This document shows positions 31,549 to 39,971 of a DNA stretch of 42,650 nucleotides, piece after piece. Origin of the DNA: Nemertoderma westbladi (lineage: Eukaryota > Xenacoelomorpha > Nemertodermatida > Nemertodermatidae). The stretch covers positions 1-42,650 of the forward strand of contig JAUCBJ010002064.1 of the NCBI GenBank assembly GCA_032718475.1. The letters run 5' to 3'. Numbering within the stretch: the first letter of the stretch is position 1; each line of letters starts with the position of its first letter. The notes under the pieces are model-generated. The model did no database searches, was not told where the DNA came from, and saw only the letters and a list, made by a program, of their open reading frames with translations. A program made the translations under genes and the position numbers.

Positions 31549-33530
31549 GGGCAAGAACAACGAAACCCTTGGATGAAAATAGGTCGTGTGGCACAGAAAT
31601 ATGGAGGGGGCCGTTACCCCCAATGATATACCCAAGCCAAAGAAAGGCAGAAAATAGGACGGGCGGACCGCACCGAACAGGAGGAACTATACAACATCCA
31701 TCGAATCCATTGGAAGTGCAGGCGATGGGGATGGCCACATTGATCGATGCATTAAAAACAAGGATCGAATTACCACCCGTGGAACCATTCAAATTCGATG
31801 GGAGTAGGCCGGAGGAATATCTCCAGTTTCGGCGTATGTATAGTAACGAAATACTAACAAAGAACTTAACGCAGGCGGAGTGCCTAAAGTATTTGCAAGT
31901 ATACACAGGAGGCCCAGCATACGACATCGTGAGGCAATATCAGGGCATAGAGGGCGGCTTCACGACGGCATGGCGGGCACTGGACAGGGAATACGGGCAC
32001 CCGGCCAAGATCATCAGGCAGACCCTGAGAGGCATAACATCGGGTGGCCTACAGGATAATCCCGTTAGCATTAAGACATTCGCGAACAAGGTCGAGAAGG
32101 CGCTAATCGTGTTAAAAACGCTAGACGAGCCATACGAACTCAACGCGTCCAACAACATCACCACGATAGCGCAGGCACTACCGATGTGGTTGCGCAACAA
32201 GTGGAGGAAAATCGCTTTCTCCACTCGAGATAGGAAGGGTGCGGAACCGGGTTTAGAAGAAATGTCAAGCTTCTTAAACTACGAAGCTGAACTAATAACC
32301 GACCCAGTCTATAGCGAGGATAGCCTGGGAAAGGGACCGAAGACGGATTACCATAGACCGAAATCAGAGCACAATACGTCAAACGCATTACCGAAGCTCA
32401 GGCAATCACTGCCATATGCAGCGACGCAGGGGACTGCAAGTCCACAGGTAGCCGAAGGTAAGACCACACCATGGAATGGACAGGGGAACAATAACAACAC
32501 GAATAAATATAACCCCAGTACGTCCAGTAGGCCGAACCCAAACAATAAGAATAGTAGGGACTTTGGTACAAATGCAGCTGCGATACGCAATGCACTGTAT
32601 AAGGAGGGCTACGACCCAAAGAGCAAATGCCAGCTACATACAAATGCGCTTCATCAAACCATGAACTGCAGGTACTGGCAAGCGCTACCTGGGGAAGATC
32701 AGGTAGATTATGCGGCGAGGAATGAGATCTGCTCGCGATGTGTGATGAGTGGACATAGAGCTAGGCAATGCAAGGAGACGCCGGTCAAGTTCGGTCAAAG
32801 GAAAGGCCAAATGATGGCAACGAGCACAGTAGGGGCGAAGAAGAGAGGAACGGTGCTACTTGGGGTAGTACCCGTGCGAGTGATTGGAGAAGGCAATCGA
32901 TCAGTAACAACACTAATGCTGGTTGATAGTGGAGCTGCCTTCACATTAGTCGAGGATTGGGTGGCCGAAGAAATAGGATTGAGAACGAGGCCAAGTAGAA
33001 TGGCGGTAACAACCATCTCCAGCAAAGATGAGGTCCTGGAGATGAGAACCGGACGGTGCACCATCGCAGCAATAGCACCAGGATGCGACTATGGGGCGAG
33101 CATCGACCCCATCCAAATTATAGAGTCAATAAACATCAATGCCAGACGGCCAACCAACATCGAGGTCGAGCAATATAAATTTCTGGATGATATCGATTTC
33201 TCAATCCCAGAGGTGGACGTTAGGAAGGTATCCATCATAGTAGGAATGGACTGCCCAACGGCCCACAAAAGAATGCAAACGGTCTTCGGCGAAGACAAGC
33301 AGTGTGACCCGGTGGTGATACTGACACCATTCGGGTGGATGCTGAGTGGCCCAATCAAGAGCAAGATACCATTTAGGATGACGGAGACATCAGGATGCAT
33401 GTTCGCGGGAACTATGCAGGAAATGAGTGATGAGAGAGCAGAGGAGCAGCTTAAAAGACTGCTCAGACAGGATTTTGAAGGATTAAAGGAGACCGGGGTC
33501 GGGACCTCGGTGGAAGACAAACAGGCTTAG
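31437..33530 (+). CDS. gag-pro: BEL/Pao Gag and aspartic protease
   Basis: Open from about 31437, but the first ATG in frame is only at about 31623, so entry by frame change at the G17 run is likely. Gag core: PPVEPFKFDGSRPEEYLQF (the DUF1759-type start of BEL Gag), followed by a helical region to about residue 285. A first, variant knuckle CQLHTNALHQTMNC is followed by a canonical CX2CX4HX4C knuckle starting at C432 (CSRCVMSGHRARQC). The retropepsin motif LVDSGAAFTLV has its Asp at residue 497. The region after it resembles the BEL linker to RT. It ends in a single TAG at 33528-33530, after which the same frame continues. Confidence 0.9.
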   Translation: MHGPQYINNNPNTKHTGGGGGGQGDIPPSQYQQYTPIGARTTKPLDENRSCGTEIWRGPLPPMIYPSQRKAENRTGGPHRTGGTIQHPSNPLEVQAMGMATLIDALKTRIELPPVEPFKFDGSRPEEYLQFRRMYSNEILTKNLTQAECLKYLQVYTGGPAYDIVRQYQGIEGGFTTAWRALDREYGHPAKIIRQTLRGITSGGLQDNPVSIKTFANKVEKALIVLKTLDEPYELNASNNITTIAQALPMWLRNKWRKIAFSTRDRKGAEPGLEEMSSFLNYEAELITDPVYSEDSLGKGPKTDYHRPKSEHNTSNALPKLRQSLPYAATQGTASPQVAEGKTTPWNGQGNNNNTNKYNPSTSSRPNPNNKNSRDFGTNAAAIRNALYKEGYDPKSKCQLHTNALHQTMNCRYWQALPGEDQVDYAARNEICSRCVMSGHRARQCKETPVKFGQRKGQMMATSTVGAKKRGTVLLGVVPVRVIGEGNRSVTTLMLVDSGAAFTLVEDWVAEEIGLRTRPSRMAVTTISSKDEVLEMRTGRCTIAAIAPGCDYGASIDPIQIIESININARRPTNIEVEQYKFLDDIDFSIPEVDVRKVSIIVGMDCPTAHKRMQTVFGEDKQCDPVVILTPFGWMLSGPIKSKIPFRMTETSGCMFAGTMQEMSDERAEEQLKRLLRQDFEGLKETGVGTSVEDKQA
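31485..31501 (+). repeat. G17 homopolymer at the entry to Gag
   Basis: The Arg/Glu-rich frame reads into this run and the Gag frame reads out of it one base back. Confidence 0.9.
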
Positions 33531-35906
33531 CAGAGCGTAGAGGAGTCTATGAAGTGCGACGAGGGGCGGTACACCATAGGAATGGTATGGAAGCTACCGA
33601 AGTTACCACTCCCCGATAATAGAGGGATGGTACTCACGAGGCTCCGGAAGCTGAAACAGACACTAAAACGGAGCCCCGAGAAGAATGAGTACATCCACAG
33701 AACGATTAAGAAGTACGTCGAGAAAGGATGGGCCGTGGAGTTACCGGTCGACGAACCAAACACGGACAGGACATATTACCTGCCACTCCACGTGGCTTTA
33801 GACCCAAAGAAAGGTAAACTGCGGATGGTAGTTGACGCATCGGCAAAGACCAACGGAAAATGCTTAAACGACTATCTGCTAGAAGGTCCAAACATATACA
33901 ACTCGGGGATAGAGGTCCTACTTAGATTTAGAAATGGGAAACACGCCTTCACGTGTGACATAGAAGGCATGTTCAACCAAGTCTGTGTAACGGAGGAAGA
34001 TAGCGACAGTCAACGCTTCTTATGGTATAACGGCGAGGAAGAACCGTCGATAATACCGGCGTACAAGATGGTAGTACAGAACATGGGAGCCAAGTCGTCT
34101 TCATTTACGACGACTATGGCAGTGAGAGATACAGTGAAGGGGAAGGAGGATAGATACAGCACTAGGGCCATCGATATGATTCGACGCGGCTTCTACGTAG
34201 ATGACAGAATGGAGTCTGGAAATACGGTTAAGGAGATACTGGACACAGGGCGAGAGGTTCGCGACATCCTAAAAGGATCCGGCTTTAACCTGACCAAATT
34301 CCAATCCAGTTCGGAGGAATTTATCAAGGCGATAGAGGACAAGAGACCAGAATCGACAATGGATAATCCCACAACAGCCAAAGGGCAGGACATGGCGAAC
34401 AAGAGGACAGAATCTCAACAGAAGGCACTGGGAATCGTGTGGAACAGAGAGACAGATGAACTGAAGTATCAGCTGAGCCAGGAGGGCGCAGACATCCACA
34501 CGAAGAGGGGCTATGTGTCGTATATAGCAAGGATATACGATCCCCTAGGTCTAGCATCCCCACTATTAGTCACGGGGAAACAGATACTCAAGAGAGTATA
34601 CAAATTGAAGGATGAGTGGGACGTAGAGGTACCAGAGGAGATCAAGAAACAGTGGTGTAAGTGGACAGAAGATTTGGAGAAGATGGGAACATACAACATG
34701 CCACGAGTGTATTTCCCGGATGGGAACATGACGAATCTGGACCTACACATGTTCTCCGATGCGTCGTTGGAGGCGTACGGAGCGGCACTTTATTTAGTAC
34801 AACTAGAGGGGGCTCACAAGCCCAGACTGGCCTTTAGCAAAGCAAAGTTAATGCCGCCAGATTCAGCATCAGTTCCCAAATTAGAATTGAAAGCTGCGAG
34901 ACTAGGAGTTAGAGCCACAGCCTACCTAGTGGATACTATTCCCAACATAGTGGAGACACACTACTGGACGGACTCCATGGTAGTGCTTGGTTGGCTACAT
35001 AACGAAAGGACGAGATACCCTATATTCGTCGCGAATAGGGTGGAAGAGATAAGGGCGACCACAGAATTGGAAAGGTGGCACTACTGCCCAACGGACGAGA
35101 ACCCAGCGGACTTGTTATCCAGGGGCGTGGCACGCCACACTTTCTTAAAAAAGGAAGGATTGTGGCAACACGGGCCGCAGTTTCTGAGCGACAAGGAGGC
35201 CTGGCCGCCGATGAGAAAGGTGGACCCGGACTCAGGAGAGGTAGTGTCAGAAGGAGAAGAGGGAGATTCAGAGGGAGAAGAGATATACTCCCAGATGGTG
35301 AGGGAGATAAGGGACGTGCAACCTAAACCAGAAGAACTGTGCGATAACCCGACGGATAAACTCCTCAGCTACAGCTCTAGTTGGTATAAGACCAAGAAAT
35401 TAGTGGCGTACTGGAGAGCCTTCGGGAATTTCCTCGCGGGAGTTGGCAAAGGCAAGAAAATCAGGACAACCATAGATCTGGAAGGAGCGGCCAAGGCAGT
35501 CATCCGCTATGAACAAAGGAAGAACTATGGCGACGAGGTGGAACGCGTCGGTAAACAACAGCACCTTCGACGGGACAGCGAGCTGATCACGCTGTCGCCA
35601 CAACTTAATGACGACGGGATTCTAGTAATGAATTCTAGGGTGGGACACAACAACAGCATAGTCGTACCACCGAAACCCATCATCAATCCCACAGGATCGC
35701 CAATAGTCCACCAGATCATCTGGGACTCCCACAAGTCGATATTGCACGGGGGCACCAACCGAACCCTCACGGAGATAAGGAGGACCTTTTGGGTCAAGCA
35801 GTTGAGGAAGAAGGTAAAAGCGGTAGTGGGGCAGTGCCAGACTGCCGACGAGCGAAGAAGGAGCGAGCCATACAAGAGATGGCACCACTACCAGCGAGTA
35901 GAGTAA
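33531..35906 (+). CDS. pol: BEL/Pao reverse transcriptase and RNase H
   Basis: Follows the TAG in the same frame; family similarity spans the stop (the GRYTIGMVWKLP region lies just after it). RT: KGKLRMVVDASAK, HAFTCDIEGMFNQV (first catalytic Asp), MGAKSSSFTTT and the catalytic YVDD at residues 216-219, counted from the ATG at 33549. RNase H: first Asp in MFSDASLEAYGAALY at about residue 404, then LELKAARLG and YWTDSMVVLGWLHN, and WHYCPTDENPADLLSRG closing the domain. The start of the integrase zinc domain (HGGTNRTLTEIRRTFWV) is at the C-terminal end, where the frame is lost near 35840. Confidence 0.93.
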   Translation, partial: QSVEESMKCDEGRYTIGMVWKLPKLPLPDNRGMVLTRLRKLKQTLKRSPEKNEYIHRTIKKYVEKGWAVELPVDEPNTDRTYYLPLHVALDPKKGKLRMVVDASAKTNGKCLNDYLLEGPNIYNSGIEVLLRFRNGKHAFTCDIEGMFNQVCVTEEDSDSQRFLWYNGEEEPSIIPAYKMVVQNMGAKSSSFTTTMAVRDTVKGKEDRYSTRAIDMIRRGFYVDDRMESGNTVKEILDTGREVRDILKGSGFNLTKFQSSSEEFIKAIEDKRPESTMDNPTTAKGQDMANKRTESQQKALGIVWNRETDELKYQLSQEGADIHTKRGYVSYIARIYDPLGLASPLLVTGKQILKRVYKLKDEWDVEVPEEIKKQWCKWTEDLEKMGTYNMPRVYFPDGNMTNLDLHMFSDASLEAYGAALYLVQLEGAHKPRLAFSKAKLMPPDSASVPKLELKAARLGVRATAYLVDTIPNIVETHYWTDSMVVLGWLHNERTRYPIFVANRVEEIRATTELERWHYCPTDENPADLLSRGVARHTFLKKEGLWQHGPQFLSDKEAWPPMRKVDPDSGEVVSEGEEGDSEGEEIYSQMVREIRDVQPKPEELCDNPTDKLLSYSSSWYKTKKLVAYWRAFGNFLAGVGKGKKIRTTIDLEGAAKAVIRYEQRKNYGDEVERVGKQQHLRRDSELITLSPQLNDDGILVMNSRVGHNNSIVVPPKPIINPTGSPIVHQIIWDSHKSILHGGTNRTLTEIRRTFWVKQLRKKVKAVVGQCQTADERRRSEPYKRWHHYQRVE

Positions 35907-36838
35907 GACGGCACGACCCGCCATTTACACATTGCGGTGTGGACATGTTCGGGCCGATAAAGATCAAGGTGATGCGGCACACGGAGAAACGCTACGGTAT
36001 TATCTTCGTATGTAACAACACGCGGGCGGTAGGGATAGAACTCGCCCAAGATGCAACCACATCAGCATTTATTAATGCATTAGAAAGATTCAGAGACCGC
36101 AAAGGTGGGACGATCGCAGTAATGTACTCCGACAGCAGAACCAACTTTGTGGGAGCAGAGAACGAGATGGCAGAGGCCTTGGACTTCTTGGAAGGGGAGG
36201 AAGTCAGGGCGGCCATGAGACGACGACAAGTAAAGTGGGAGAGAAGGACGCCGTATGCACCACATACACTAGGATGCGTCGAGAGACTGGTGGGCAGTTC
36301 GAAGCGTCTCATGACGAAGTTAATGAACACCCACATGGTCACGGAGGACGTCTTGAGAACAGTACTTGCGAAGTGCGAGGGTATCATTAATAGCAGACCG
36401 CTATATCTGGAGAATGATGACCCTGAGTCATTAGATGTGCTGACGCCCAGCCATTTTCTAATGGAAAGGCCAGCGACCATCGATATGCGGGGTGTAGACC
36501 CAGATGACATACACTCCCGCCAGAGTTGGAAGGTCGCTAAAGCGATAAGCGCAGAGTACTGGAGAAGGTGGGTTGAGGAATACCTACCCACGCTTCACAA
36601 AAGAAGCAAGTGGAGGAAGTCGAATAGGGAGTTAAGAGAGGGAGATCTCGTAATCGTCACGGATGATACTATCATCAACAACCAGTGGCGGTTGGCGAGA
36701 GTCGTAGGCACTTACTCCGATGAGGACGGAAGAGTCCGATCGGTAGAAGTGCGGATAGGGGGCAAGATAGGTGCGAAAGACAGAAAAACCTACAGGAGAG
36801 CTGTAGGGAAATGCTGTCTATTAGAAGGGGCACCTTAG
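35840..36838 (+). CDS. pol: BEL/Pao integrase (catalytic and C-terminal domains)
   Basis: The frame that follows RNase H changes near 35840, between the two cysteines expected in the HHCC zinc finger: the first Cys is in the upstream frame and the second in this one. The DDE triad is intact, with codons at 35942 (VDMFGP), 36131 (YSDSRTNF) and 36281 (GCVERLVGS), a spacing of 49 residues between the last two. The C-terminal part (REGDLVIVTDDTIINNQWRL) matches the DUF5641-type domain found in BEL integrases. It catalyses strand transfer of the cDNA. In this copy the 1-base break would prevent normal synthesis unless bypassed. Confidence 0.9.
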   Translation, partial: DCRRAKKERAIQEMAPLPASRVRRHDPPFTHCGVDMFGPIKIKVMRHTEKRYGIIFVCNNTRAVGIELAQDATTSAFINALERFRDRKGGTIAVMYSDSRTNFVGAENEMAEALDFLEGEEVRAAMRRRQVKWERRTPYAPHTLGCVERLVGSSKRLMTKLMNTHMVTEDVLRTVLAKCEGIINSRPLYLENDDPESLDVLTPSHFLMERPATIDMRGVDPDDIHSRQSWKVAKAISAEYWRRWVEEYLPTLHKRSKWRKSNRELREGDLVIVTDDTIINNQWRLARVVGTYSDEDGRVRSVEVRIGGKIGAKDRKTYRRAVGKCCLLEGAP

Positions 36839-36959
36839 ATCGTTTGTTAGAAAGGAGTTTAGTCGTCCAAGTTTTGGACTGAGGGGGGTGGGATTGAGGG
36901 TGAGACGCCCTTCCCACACATAAAATAAAAATAAAATAAATAAAAATTAGAGTTAGTCA

Positions 36960-37660
36960 GTTAGTTAGGAGTCAGTTAAAAGGTACGTAGTACCTAGAGT
37001 TAGTTAGTTAGTTAGTTAGAAGGTACGTAGTACCTAGAGTTAGTTAGTTAGTTAGTTAGGAGGTACGTAGTACCTAGAGTTAGTTAGCTAGTCAGTTAGA
37101 AGGTACGTAGTACCTAGAGTTAGTTAGTTAGTTAGTTAGGAGGTACGTAGTACCGATAGTTAGTGGAGTTAGGAGTAGTAAGAGGGTACGTAGTACCGTT
37201 AGTTAGAGAGTAGTAAGAGGGTACGTAGTACCGATAGTTAGTGGAGTTAGAGGTTAGTAAGAGGGTACATAGTACCGATTAGTAAGAGTAGAGTTGGAAG
37301 TTAGTAAGAGGGTACGTAGTACCGATAGTTAGTGGAGTTAGGAGTAGTAAGAGGGTACGTAGTACAGTTAGTTAGAGAGTAGTAAGAGGGTACGTAGTAC
37401 CGATAGTTAGTGGAGTTAGAGGTTAGTAAGAGGGTACGTAGTACCGATTAGTAAGAGTAGAGTTGGAAGTTAGTAAGAGGGTACGTAGTACCGATAGTTA
37501 GTGGAGTTAGAGAGTAGTAAGAGGGTACGTAGTACCGTTAGCGGAGTTAGAGTAAGAGTTAGAGGATACGTAGTAGCGCTAGTTAGTTAGAGGTTAGTAA
37601 GAGGGTACGTAGTACCAATCAGTAAGAGATAGAGGTAGAAGGGTATACATAGTATAGATA
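36960..37660 (+). repeat. Array of about 17 GGTACGTAGTACC palindromes
   Basis: The 13-bp motif (5-bp arms GGTAC/GTACC around GTA) recurs about every 40-50 bp between purine-rich spacers such as GAGTTAGTTAGTTAG and AGTTAGTGGAGTTAG. First copies are exact; variants with GGTACATAGTACC or one lost arm occur near 37264, 37352, 37564 and the right edge. It lies in the non-coding gap after integrase and is not coding in any frame. Confidence 0.93.
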
Positions 37661-38100
37661 TTAGTCAGTAGTTAGTAGCGAGAGGGGGGCATATGAGTAC
37701 AGTTGGATAGATCGTGTAGGCCACGCGACATATACTGCTGTACTGCACAGGCCCATAGAGTAGGTCAGAATGTGGATTATGAAATAGAATAATCCATAAA
37801 CAGTAAAGTAGTAGAATTAAGTTAAATCAAATAAATAGAATAAATAGGGCTAAAAATTACAGATTATGGTAACAGCAGGGAAACTATTCTGGAACATAAT
37901 TAAAGCAACGGACAGAAATTGTAAATTAGGGTACATTTCTTAGCTACAGAATTAAGTAATATAAATTTAGGCTAAAAGGCGTAGTTAGATAGGAAATAGG
38001 CCATTCTCAAACTGTGCAGACCATCAGAAACTTATCACTCATCTGTATTGCGCCTTGGTAAGGCACCACCTCTACAGGTGAGCGAGTGAGAGTGTTCGGA
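37661..38100 (+). other. Non-coding stretch before the post-pol ORF
   Basis: Contains a G-rich purine stretch (GAGAGGGGGGC) near 37678-37688 that could act as an internal polypurine tract, and CCACCTCTACAG followed by GTGAGC at 38067-38083, matching both a splice acceptor and a strong splice donor. No coding sequence. It may hold the signals for making a separate mRNA for the following ORF. Confidence 0.35.
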
Positions 38101-38964
38101 ATGGCGGGAAAACTGATCAGAAAGAGAAAGGCGGAGCAAGGAGGAAAGGAGATACTGGTGGATTTCACCAAGAGGCATCCGGAAGAGAAGACTAGAGGAT
38201 ACTACGAGAGGTTGGAAAAAGGTCACGCGGCACGAGCACTGCAGGACCACTTCCGGGAGATGCACGAACAGCGGCTGGTCGGGACCTATGGGACGCCGTC
38301 GCTGGACAACGCGATCTTCCAACACTTCCACTACGTGGTGAAAGGGGACGAGGCGAAGTTCGGGATTCCGAAGTACCCGAGGGAGTCGCCGAAGAAGGAT
38401 TGGAAGAGGTTTATAGAGTCCGTCAACAGGGGAGGATATATGATCCTAGACGACGAGGGAACCGTGGAAGACGAGGAGGGTTCGAGACGAGGATCAGCAG
38501 GGTCGGCCAGGACCATACTCCTACATTTGGCCACGCCAAATGGGGACATTTTCTTATTCGACCTAGGAACGTATGGGAAAAGGGACGGGCCGAAATTAAA
38601 CCGGTTGCCGAAAGCGGTGCAAGTCCTGGTAAGAGAGAAGTCGACGATGAAAGTGGGATCGGCGATTCACGAGGACGCGGAGAGAATCATCGGTCCGGAC
38701 GCCACCAACCTCCTGGATATGCAGAAGGTCTTCATGGCTATGACAGCACCAGACGGGTTGGGAGTAGTCGGGAACACAGGTCAATGCGGAGCGGTGGCAA
38801 TGGGCCAGCTATTGGGGCTCGTATGCCACAAACCGATGGACTGGGGAAAGTTCAGAGAAGAGTACGGAGCAGAGTTGGCGAACTCGCTAAAGTGGGGAGC
38901 GAGACCGGGAAGGCAAGAGGTCTATCAATTCCGCAGAGGAGCGATAAAGGTATATCAGAAGTGA
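38101..38964 (+). CDS. 3'-5' exonuclease-like (DEDD superfamily) protein in the BEL element
   Basis: 287 residues from an ATG with G at -3 and +4 (the open frame begins 5 codons earlier with GTG). Numbering here is from that earlier codon. The N-terminal 100 residues are basic and helical, unassigned. Residues about 105-285 follow the DnaQ-like exonuclease plan of EXD1/EXD2/WRN: ExoI D-x-E at D122/E124 in YMILDDEGT; the ILLHLATPNGDIFLFDL strand pair; ExoII at K189-D197 (KVGSAIHEDAERI); LLDMQKV; then SLKWGARPGRQEVY, matching the W-RPL-Q-Y stretch before ExoIII. The ExoIII Asp is absent in this frame but an Asp codon stands at the right place (38943-38945) in the neighbouring frame, just before a TGA. 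Such enzymes trim RNA or DNA 3' ends; EXD1-type relatives bind RNA without catalysis. Fold assignment is by eye. It is not a known BEL/Pao component to my knowledge. Confidence 0.6.
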   Translation: MAGKLIRKRKAEQGGKEILVDFTKRHPEEKTRGYYERLEKGHAARALQDHFREMHEQRLVGTYGTPSLDNAIFQHFHYVVKGDEAKFGIPKYPRESPKKDWKRFIESVNRGGYMILDDEGTVEDEEGSRRGSAGSARTILLHLATPNGDIFLFDLGTYGKRDGPKLNRLPKAVQVLVREKSTMKVGSAIHEDAERIIGPDATNLLDMQKVFMAMTAPDGLGVVGNTGQCGAVAMGQLLGLVCHKPMDWGKFREEYGAELANSLKWGARPGRQEVYQFRRGAIKVYQK

Positions 38965-39930
38965 TATATCCTGCAGGAAGATTGGATAATGATAAGTTTG
39001 CTCAACTTATTCATGACCGTGGTTATCGAGAGGGAACCAACGGCATTTCTGTTATCGGGATCACCCCTAAGCTACAGGAGAGCCTTTAAGACGGCCTTCG
39101 ACGGTCTGGTAGACCACCCGGGGCTGAAGGGCGAGTCGGTGTACTACAACAGCCGACATCTGATAGACAGGGAGATAGATACGCCGTATCAGAGATGCGA
39201 GCAGCTAGAGACAGATAGATGAGAGGCAAAGCGACTGGAAGAAGTCGCTAGACGGGAAAGGATAGAAGCAGAGGAGAGGGAAGAGGAGGCCAGGGCGCAG
39301 AGTTACGGCTTCGAGGAACAGGCAGGCTTAGACGAACTTCGTTGGACTTCATCAGGGAGTTCGGGGGAGTCTCTAGGGCGAGAACTGGGATGGACGGTGA
39401 GATCGCCGAAACAGTCGACGTCGGGGTTGCAAGCGATGCCCATACCAGCGGGCGCCGAAGGCGACCAACCGCCAAGGAAGTTAAGGGAGCTAGAGGGATG
39501 GAGAGCTACGGGCGAGAGCCAAGGCGGGAAGGGACATAGTGGATCCATCGGGATACCGGGGTTGGAGCCACTGCCAGAGGAGGATGAAGACGACGACGAG
39601 TTCGGAGAGATGCCGCCCATCGGGAGGATAGGCCACTCGGACACGGACTGGGTTGGCGGGAGGGTGGTGATGGCCAGTGGGGCGAGGGCCTTCTGGGATA
39701 GACCCGGCAAGCGGGCCTGGGTGCACGAGGAGCCGGCGATGGATTTCGCGGGGAGCACTATCAGGTTGGGCGAGCAACCGGGGACAGCACCACGGGTAGT
39801 ATTCGGGGAGACGATGCCCGAGAGGGGCGAGGAGATCGACGTAGACAGGGACACTAACGTGCAGAAGTTCGCCTACCAGCGACTCCACAGACCGCAGAGA
39901 TCGCTTGGGACAAAAGACGACGTGGTTTGA
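38943..39930 (+). pseudogene. Continuation of the post-pol ORF, broken: acidic and Pro/Gly-rich linker
   Basis: Protein-like sequence continues after the exonuclease-like domain, first in one alternate frame (DNDKFAQLIHDRGYREG, to about 39060) and then back in the original frame (FKTAFDGLVDHPGLKGESVY). A TGA lies at 39220-39222. Beyond it a Glu/Arg helix (ARRERIEAEEREEEARAQ) leads into an acidic stretch (PEEDEDDDEFGE) and a basic end before a TGA at 39928. Two frame changes and one or two stops make this copy defective, or parts are removed by splicing. No domain recognised in the linker. Confidence 0.45.
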
Positions 39931-39971
39931 CGACAGTCGACAGACGACAGAAGACGACATTGGTACTCGGT

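Noticed and set aside
36960-37660. CRISPR-like array (palindromic repeats with spacers)
   Set aside because: The DNA is eukaryotic, spacers are mutually related and purine-rich, repeat length is 13 bp and no cas genes exist.
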